This document shows, piece by piece, positions 56,739 to 64,000 of a DNA stretch of 64,000 nucleotides (the first letter of the stretch is position 1; every line of letters begins with the position of its first letter). The DNA is from Hydractinia symbiolongicarpus (lineage: Eukaryota > Cnidaria > Hydrozoa > Anthoathecata > Hydractiniidae). The notes under the pieces were generated by a model that saw nothing but the letters and a program-made list of their open reading frames with translations, made no database searches and was not told the origin of the DNA. A program made the position numbers and the translations under genes. Location: contig NC_079879.1 of the NCBI RefSeq assembly GCF_029227915.1, forward strand, positions 3,162,001-3,226,000, written 5' to 3'.

Positions 56739-58080
56739 TGCAATTTGGTTTTGTTCCAGGTTGGCACTACAGATGCAATATTTTTACTCAGGCTCCAGTA
56801 TTTAGGAAAGAGAAAGAATCACTATTTTGCCTTTATAGAGAAAGCTTTTGATAGAGTGCAACGTAAAGTTATTCGGTGGGCTATAAGAAAATTAGGTGTG
56901 GATGAGTGGCTAGTTACGATGGTACAGTCTATGTACAGCAATGCTAGAAGTTGTGTCAGGATTAACAATTCACTTAGTGATGAACTTAGTGTAAATGTTG
57001 GTGTACATCAAGGGTTCTGTACTTAGTCCTTTGTTGTTTGTTCTAGTCTTAGAAGCGCTGTCGATGGAGTTCAGAACAGGTTGTCCATGGGAATTATTGT
57101 ATGCAGATGATTTGGTTATCATAGCAGAGTCGATGGAAGAATTAGTTGAAAAGTTTGAGAAGTGGAAGAAAGGACTAGAAGAGAAAGGGCTAAGGGTGAA
57201 CAAAGAAAAGTCTAAAGTCATGATTAGTAGCATTGCAGCCAAGTGTGACCTTGTAGTAGGAAAGTGGCCTTCTGAAGTTTGCAGGAAAGGGGTTGGTAGT
57301 AACTCAATTTTTTGTCAGACTTGCAAGAATTGGGTACATAAAAAGTGCAGTAGTATTAGTGGAAGGTTAAGAGCTGACATTCAGTTTGTATGCAAGTGTT
57401 GCAAAGGTGAGATCTCTTTTTTTAGAGAATGAAGTATTTCCAGCTTCAATGATGTACAACAGTGGCTCATTAGAGATAGTTGAGAACTTCTGTTACTTAG
57501 GTGATATGTTGGGCAGTGAAGGGGGTGTTGGAAGAAGTGTTACTTGCAGGATAGGTTCTGCTTGGAAAAAGTTCAGAGAGTTACTTCCTTTGTTGACTAG
57601 CAGAGTCTTGTCAATTGAGTTAGAAGGTAGGTTGTATGAGGCCTGTGTAAGAAGTGTTATGTTGTACGGTAGTGAGACATGGGCAGTGAAGCAGGAAGAT
57701 CTTGACCATTTAGAAAGGAATGATATGAGAATGGTTAGGTGGATGTGTAACGCCAGTCTGAGAGACAGAAAGAGTTCAGATGAGCTAAGAAGCAGGCTAA
57801 GTCTCCGTAGAATTAAAGATGTTATCCAGATAAGAAGATTGAATTGGCTGGGGCACTTGGAAAGAATGGAGGGGGATAATTGGATAAGAAAGTGTAGAGA
57901 CTTGATAGTTCCTGGGGCAAAGCCCAGAGGCAGACCAAGAAAGACTTGGCAGGAGGTTATAAGGACAGACTTGATACAGAGGAAGTTGAGTTTAGATCCA
58001 CAGTCTAGATCAGATTGGAAGAGGGTCAACCCATACTAGCATGAAAAACGGACGTTAAGCCAAGAATGATGATGATGATG
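56739..58080 (+). pseudogene. 5'-truncated LINE with C-terminal zinc finger
   Basis: The sequence starts in the reverse transcriptase (QFGFVPG, then IEKAFDRVQRKVI). A frameshift follows near 57010, then GSVLSPLLFVLVLEAL, the catalytic LLYADDLVI and KEKSKVM. A Cys/His finger (FCQTCKNWVHKKC ... FVCKCC) comes next. After a second shift near 57410 it goes on with ENFCYLGDMLGSEGG, LYGSETWAVKQ, RRLNWLGHLERM and PRGRPRKTW, ending VNPY and stop. The 3' end is AAGCCAAGA(ATG)n. Two frameshifts and the missing 5' half make it dead. It lies between the divergent PIF1 and DNAJB genes. Confidence 0.9.
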
Positions 58081-58966
58081 CATTGGCTTATTAGCGAGAA
58101 ATGGACTATTTAGGCTATGCGCAGCCATGTTGAAAATTCAAAGGCAACCCTGATTGTAAAACAGCGGAGTCGTAACACAGCGTATGTGTTTATAAATCAA
58201 AGCAAACTAAACACTATATCTTCTGACAGCACAAATAATAAAGATAAATATATTTGGATTGTAAGAGGTTTTATAGAATGGTTTTAGCTGATAAAATTGT
58301 TGCTACTATGCAACAAACAGTGATAGGCAGCAAAAATTATATATGTGAATATTAAAGTTATTGATAGCAAAAATGTATTAACAAAAATCATGTTTATGTC
58401 CTAATTAGGAGAGATAGATTGCCTAAATAGCCTATCGTAGACTAATAAGACATAGCCTAATTTGCAGTTATCCCTGACAGTTAGATCTAGTTTGCATTTA
58501 AATAATGCAAATACTCCAAAATACTATATATACTGGAAACTAAGACCCAGGATCCTAAGGAAGGGCTTGAATATGAGTAAATAAAAGCTAATGATTAATA
58601 TTTTGTCCATGTATAAATTGGAGCGTTTATCTTTTCTGCTCCTGGTTTCTTTTAAGTAAATCTTTCGGAATTGACACAAAGGCTAGGCAAGTGTTTTGTT
58701 GAAATACATTTTTGTTATCACTAACTTTTTAAAATGTTTTAAGTAAACAAGAAAATTATGCAAAATCAGATACACTTTGAAATAAAACAATTTTATAAGA
58801 GCAATATAAAGCTGGAAATGGCTGAAAATGATAAGGAAATAAGAATAATCTCAAGCTAAATATGTGAAAAAAGCAAGAATACCTCAGGTTAAATTCAAAT
58901 TTGCTTATTGCTTATTTTTAGATCAAAAACATTTAGGTGATCTAATTATAAAGATTACTCAAAGAC
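58081..58966. promoter_or_regulatory. Upstream region of DNAJB
   Basis: By position it holds the promoter and 5' UTR. TTATTTTTAG at about 58912-58921 may be the acceptor of a 5' non-coding intron about 45 bases before the ATG. No heat-shock element array could be identified with confidence. Confidence 0.35.
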
Positions 58967-61900
58967 ATGGGGAAGGATTACTACAAAATTTTAAATGTTT
59001 CAAGAGATGTCTCTGAAGCAGATTTAAAGAAAGCATATCGTAAACTTGCTTTGAAGTACCATCCTGACAAAAACCAAGACCCAGGTGCTTCAGATACTTT
59101 CAAAGAAGTTGGTGAGGCATATGAAGTAGGTTTTATATTATATACAGTTTCAGGAAAAAAATTTTCTATGGCTGAAAATATCTATGTAGTGAGCTATAGC
59201 TGGGAATTTTAATGTGTGTTACTGTGACAGGTGTTTTTGTATATTATTGCACTGGTAAAGTCACAGGTACTTAACGTTGTTATTATTGTTGTTAAAATTT
59301 TAATTGATTGTTTGTCTTTTAATAAAAAACAACAAACTGTTTTGTGATACCAAGCACAATTAGTTTTAAAAAAATTTTTAAGTGTATTCTTCCATGGGTT
59401 TAAATAACTAGTTAAGTTATAATGAAACTTAAATTAATGAAATGAAAAACACAATTATACGCAGTTTAAATATATCCTATGCTACTTAAAATTTGCTGTT
59501 CTTTATAAACAACAGTCCAAACACAAGTAAAAAAAATTGAACAGGCTTGTGAGAAATTATAGTTTAATTTAAGTCAAAAGTATATATGAGCAAAAAACCC
59601 TCCTGTCTTTAGAGTTTGTTTATTAAATTATCCCCTGACTAGTGTCTTTTAAGAAGTGCCGTTTTTTTTCAGCCTTTATAATTTTTAATGGCACTTGGCA
59701 TTTTTTTATCCATAATTTTTTTTCATCTATAAGTAACACAGAATCCTTACTTTTCAAAGTTCACTTGTCAATGTTTACACCTGACTTCGGATTTTAGGTT
59801 ATTTAGCTAGCTTGTTGCTAATTTTTGCTGATGTCAGCTAAAATTTCACAAAATTTTCAAAGCGTTTCTGGGTGGTGGAGTGGATTGCTTTATAATTTTG
59901 TTGAAAGTGCAGCTGGCGCATTTTCAATGTTGGGCCACTTCCCTGTTAAGGTGGCGGTATACCTTTTGAGCATGGTTTTTTAAATTGCGATTTTTTTCAG
60001 TGATAGTTAATCAAAGTTTATCCATTCATACGTCACCAAAAAGCATTTTTAAACACCTATCAAATGGTATAAAAATAATTTGAAACATTTGAACTCTTGA
60101 AAAGTGCAGAGACATTTTTGAAAAGAAAAGTGAAAACTTCAGAAAAGTGACTTCATTTACAAAACTACTTCATTTCCAAATCTCATTCGTGGTTCTTTTA
60201 AATTGTGATAGATGTATGTAAAAACAATTTTTTAATAATTTTCCTCAAGTCCCTGTGATTGTTTTGTTTTTTTACTTTTTCTAAAAAAGCCATTTTTTAA
60301 CTTCAACTTTCGTCTTTAAGATGTAATATTTAGAGAATTGTTGATTTTTTAAAAATAAAAATAAAATCGCTTTTAGATAAACACGTTGGCTTCAGCACAG
60401 TAGCACTTTCTGCAGTTTTGTAAAAGAGATTTGAAATGTAATAGATGGTATAGGAAAAAACAACACGCCTTTCAAGCATACTCATACCGATGGTGATACC
60501 TTCACACTTTTAAGGCACTGAATATTCAGAAGGTTGTCCTTTTAAAGTTTATTATTCACAAAGACTTTACTAAGAATACCATAGAAATAGAACTTTTTAC
60601 GTCGGTTAACATTTTTCTGTGACTTGCAGAAACAGAACAGGATGGCATATATTTTTATAACTGAAAGATTTGAGGTGGTTTTTTTTTCAGATGGTAATTT
60701 CTTTTCGGAAAGGAAAAAACATTCTCCCTTAACTCTTATTCAATTTGAGGTGTGAAAAACCAATCAGAAAAAAAAGTTACTTATTTGGATAAAATCAATA
60801 TTTCCTTTCGGAAAATAAATAAATAGTTTCACCATTAGAAAGATCGTCGTTTCTTTAGTATAAATGGCTAATAAAAAAATTCGATATTTTGATACAATAA
60901 AGGTATACCGTCACCTTAAAGTAAAACTTTTGGAGCATATCACCAAACAAAAATGAACTTTTTATGTTAATGTCATGTTCAGCATATTTTTTTGTAACGG
61001 TTATATTAAGCATGCTTTATTCTGCGTCAACTGTTTATAAAAATACAAAGCAGTTCAAAAATTTTGGGACCAATTTTCACATAGATAGGTGACACAAAAA
61101 TTCAATGCCACCATCATGTTCAACATGCTTTTTTATTAAGGATACAGCGTACCTTTTCATTGATAAAATCTTAACAATTCATTTTTAAGAAAATAAACAG
61201 ACAATGTTTAAGAGATCAGCTTGCCTAGAACATTAATTTTTTAGTTTTGTCTCCATATTTATAAATGCTTCAGCCTAAAACGCAGGGTGTTATCAAGCAA
61301 AAATTTAAACAAAAATGAAAAAATGTTTGTTTTATAATATTTTTCCTTTTTTAATCTTTTTACTGTTAGAAATTTAGATTTTTCTATTTTAAGTAAATAC
61401 TCTCTAAATTATAAGCTTTCCAAAGATGTAAAAATCAAAAATTTGACAAAAATTACGGTTTGGGTATTTCATCCTGAACTGAAATATATAAAATCCTAGG
61501 ACAACAGTTGAGAGACAAAATTGAGGTTTCCTGCTTTGTGGTGTGAGTGTTCAAACCCATTTGGTACCTTGTTATCATTTAAGGTGCTCAGTGATCCGAA
61601 GAAGAGGGAAATCTATGACAAGTACGGTGAAGAAGGGTTGAAAGGACAAGCTGGAGGATTTTCTGGTGCTGAATTTTCCGGATTCAACCCTGGCGACTTT
61701 AATTTCTCTGGATTTGATCCACATGAAACATTCCGCAACTTCTTTGGAGACGAAGATCCGTTTAAAGGTGATTGTCTTTTTATTGAAATGCGTATGTTGC
61801 AACAACTGTTTAAAGCCTGTAGCTCTCAGTGTGTAGCATCTGCGCATGCGCATTATTTCTTTTTTTGCCGCAATGTTTGTACTCTAACAGCTTTCAAGCG

Positions 61901-63097
61901 TTTGCTAACGAACAACTTTTTTAGCCACTAATAAAAAACTAAAAGCGCTGCAATCATGTATGCAATTGTAATTGAGCATGTTGAGTACGGATGTTTAAAC
62001 TTTGAGAGTTGCGTACTTCCATCATAGCAGGACTACTCCTGAAAGCTTCTTAAAACTCCTAGGCCTATTGAGCGGCGATGTTTAAACGGTCGGAATTGCG
62101 TACTCCCAATACAACTGGACTACTCCTGGAAGCTTCTTAAATCTTCTAGAAAAGAATTTAAAAAACTGCTGGAAAGTTGAACAATTGGAAAAATTTCTAA
62201 AAAAATAATTTTGCTTATTCTTTTTTGTTTTTAATTTTAAGCCGTCAGGCTATGGAAGCTGCTCACAATTTTTTTCCTTGTTAAAATTTCTGTTTTCGTT
62301 TTTATTAAAAAACCATTGAATACTCATGGTTGATCCTTGAAAATTTTTTGAAATAATTTTTGAAAATGTTTCATGCTTCGTTTTTAGATTTAGTTTTTCA
62401 TTCATACATTCTTTCTCACTTATATTTTTTACCTTTAGATATGTTTGAGAATTTTGGAAGTTTTAGTGGAGGCATGGGTGGTATGGGAGGTATTGGAGGC
62501 ATGGGTGGTATGCCGCACATGAGTGCCTTCTCTAGTATGGGTGGCTCCCGCAAAGACCCGGCTGTTGAACAGAATTTACCGGTTACTTTCGAAGAACTTT
62601 TTACCGGTGCAACCAAAAAAATGAAAATAACTCGGAATGTTCTTGTACCTGGGACCAACACAACTAGATCCGAACCTAAAATTTTAGAAATAAAAATAAA
62701 AAAAGGATGGAAAGAAGGAACCAAAATTACTTTCCCCAAAGAAGGAAATCAAACATCTGGTAGCACTCCGGCTGATATTGTGTTCAAAATCGTTGACAAA
62801 CCACACAAAACATTCACTCGAGACGCAGATAATAATTTAATCTATCGACATAAAATTTCGTTGAAACAAGCACTGATTGGTGTCCACGTTGACGTACCGA
62901 CGATAGATGGACGCCATATCGGAGTGGAGGTTTCCCAAGCTTCTCCGACTACAAAAAGGATTATTAAGGAAGAGGGTCTGCCCCTCCCCAAAACACCTGA
63001 AAGGAGAGCAGATCTAATTGTAGAGTTTGAAATTTTATTCCCGAAAAATTTATCACCTGAACAGAAAAATTCACTGAAGCAAATTTTACCGGATTAG
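58967..63097 (+). CDS. Class B Hsp40 co-chaperone, DNAJB1/4/5-like
   Basis: It delivers unfolded clients to Hsp70 and stimulates its ATPase. Exons 58967-59125, 61584-61767 and 62439-63097 give 333 residues in phase, the usual DNAJB4/DNAJB1 length. The J domain opens [20 protein letters not shown] with the invariant HPD at 32-34, and [20 protein letters not shown] completes it. Then comes a Gly/Phe region ([34 protein letters not shown]). The C-terminal beta domains begin [45 protein letters not shown] and [12 protein letters not shown] follow. There is no CxxCxGxG zinc region (so type B) and no EEVD. Cytosolic or nuclear; no signal peptide. Intron 1 is 2.46 kb and carries a MITE. Confidence 0.95.
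59946..60919. mobile_element. TTAA-flanked MITE in DNAJB intron 1
   Basis: TTAA occurs at 59946-59949 and 60916-60919. The ends are GGTGGCGGTATACCTTTT and the inverse of GGTGACGGTATACCTTTA, with one to two mismatches. No coding sequence. A piggyBac-type target, as in the 28225 and 50895 elements, but the ends differ. Confidence 0.8.
61137..61160. repeat. Single end of a TTAAGGATACAG-type MITE
   Basis: TTAAGGATACAGCGTACCTT resembles the left end of the 50895 element (TTAAGGATACAGTAGACCCT). No matching inverse end is found in the intron. Confidence 0.45.
61985..62155 (+). repeat. Tandem duplication, two units of about 85 bp
   Basis: Both units contain GATGTTTAAAC, TTGCGTACT, GGACTACTCCTG and AAGCTTCTTAAA in order. 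It lies in DNAJB intron 2. Confidence 0.75.
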
Positions 63098-63789
63098 TTG
63101 AAATTAGAAGAAAGAAAATGCTACTAGCATTTATAGTTGCGAATTTATAAAGTATACTTAAAATTTATATTTTTATTCAAAAGTATTTTCGTTTAGTGGA
63201 ACCATTAAGAAAAGAACGTTTTTACAGAAGAAACTTTTGCAGTTTTTGCTGAAAATTTGGTAGAACCGCCAATTTTTTTTACTTTTTATTTTTACCTCAA
63301 AAGTTTTCTGCAAAATGCGAATATATTACAGTAACGCTGTATCCCAAAAGTTTCCTCCACAAACACCTTCCCTTAAGAGCTTCGCCTGTAATATTTCTTT
63401 ACACGTAAGAAACAGTTTTTACATTCAAGCTATGTAATTCTTAACTAAATATTTTCAGAACTTGGTTCCTTTGAAATGCTTTTTGGAAAGAACTTTATTT
63501 ATAGAGCATTTATAGAGTAAGTTTTCCCGTCCTAAATTCTTTTAAATATTTTGCAAGTAATCGCAGTTCACAGAACCATCAATCTCAGCCTCATGTTTCT
63601 TTCATTGTTTCTTAAAAAAATCTTGACAGTTGTTTTCACCGCTTTGTGAAATCAGAAAAAATTCTTTGTTAAGTATTGTAATTATACCTTTCTTACACTA
63701 GTGTTAATACCATTCATAATAGGTTTTTGTGTTAAAATTTAAGTACCAAAAAATTACGTTTCTTCATGTTTCGTATGAAAATGAAACTG
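63098..63789. other. 3' flank of DNAJB
   Basis: 3' UTR and downstream sequence by position; nothing else recognised. Confidence 0.4.
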
Positions 63790-63906
63790 ACGTTTTTATC
63801 AATCTCGTCCCCAGGGTTTCTTTTTCCCTTAGTAACTACTTCTTTCGCGCCAGCCACATATCAGAAAGAGAAAAAGAATCCCTGGGAACGAGATTGACGT
63901 TTTTAT
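63790..63906. mobile_element. 97-bp MITE with 10-bp target duplication
   Basis: The element at 63800-63896 starts CAATCTCGTCCCCAGGG and ends CCCTGGGAACGAGATTG (one mismatch). The inner arms AGTTTCTTTTTC.. and GAAAAAGAAT are also complementary. ACGTTTTTAT stands on both sides (63790-63799, 63897-63906). A 9-10 bp duplication suggests a Mutator-type source. Its outer motif is shared with the interleaved elements at 3033-3227. Confidence 0.88.
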
Positions 63907-64000
63907 AAGAGTGTTACTTTTTATTTATTTGTAAGTGTTTGGTTACCGCCTCCTCCTTAGTTCCACTTGAACTTGTGTTTACGTGTACGTTATCATTACA

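Noticed and set aside
5069-63097. A functional cluster of DNA repair and proteostasis genes (UNG, PIF1, aminopeptidase, DNAJB)
   Set aside because: Orientation and spacing give no evidence of co-regulation; the neighbourhood looks like ordinary animal gene order.

Overview
This is a stretch of animal nuclear DNA, visibly AT-rich. It holds a few many-exon genes embedded in a dense crowd of transposable-element remains. The exon/intron structure, the metazoan-type proteins and the transposon families point to an invertebrate. A cnidarian with an AT-rich genome, such as a hydrozoan, fits best, but that is an inference and not a proof. There is no sign of bacterial, organellar or free viral DNA.

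Four genes were reconstructed exon by exon, with splice sites and reading phase agreeing at every junction. They are: (1) a uracil-DNA glycosylase (UNG) on the minus strand, 15336 down to 5069, with 8 exons and a last intron of about 6.3 kb; (2) a complete M17 leucyl-aminopeptidase-like gene on the plus strand, 37377-43093, with 18 exons and 521 residues; (3) a PIF1-family DNA helicase on the minus strand, 55515 down to 44478, with 15 exons and about 769 residues, including an unusual tail of about 286 residues; (4) a class B Hsp40/DNAJB co-chaperone on the plus strand, 58967-63097, with 3 exons and 333 residues. UNG and PIF1 are both DNA-maintenance enzymes. Both carry a short basic helix resembling the RPA32-binding motif of UNG2 and SMARCAL1. 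The aminopeptidase and PIF1 genes converge; PIF1 and DNAJB diverge. I see no operon-like logic linking the four genes.

The mobile part is unusually legible. At 20034-26900 a Mutator-like element (MULE) is flanked by a perfect 9-bp duplication. It encodes a multi-exon DDE transposase followed by a Ulp1-type protease fragment and a PHD finger. A second DNA transposon, with long inverted repeats built of 20-bp arrays and an integrase-core ORF, has inserted exactly at its left edge with a 2-bp duplication. Other elements include an internally deleted PIF/Harbinger element with a TAA duplication, several TTAA-flanked MITEs, a 133-bp Helitron-like element, tRNA-derived SINEs (one carrying a perfect 132-bp palindrome), three LINE fragments, a 97-bp MITE with a 10-bp duplication, and several tandem repeat arrays.

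Region by region: 1-4.4 kb holds repeats and MITEs; 4.1-4.4 kb an old LINE fragment; 5-15.3 kb UNG; 15.5-20 kb SINE, Helitron and a repeat array; 20-27 kb the nested transposons; 27-29.2 kb another DNA transposon with inner insertions; 29.9-33.2 kb a decayed LINE; 34.7-35.6 kb Harbinger; 36-36.8 kb an unidentified minus-strand ORF group; 37.4-43.1 kb the aminopeptidase; 44.5-55.5 kb PIF1; 56.4-58.1 kb a SINE and a LINE; 59-63.1 kb DNAJB; 63.8 kb a MITE. No clearly new biological system was found. The best leads are the nested MULE/integrase pair, the PIF1 tail, the possible dual-start UNG and the 132-bp palindrome.
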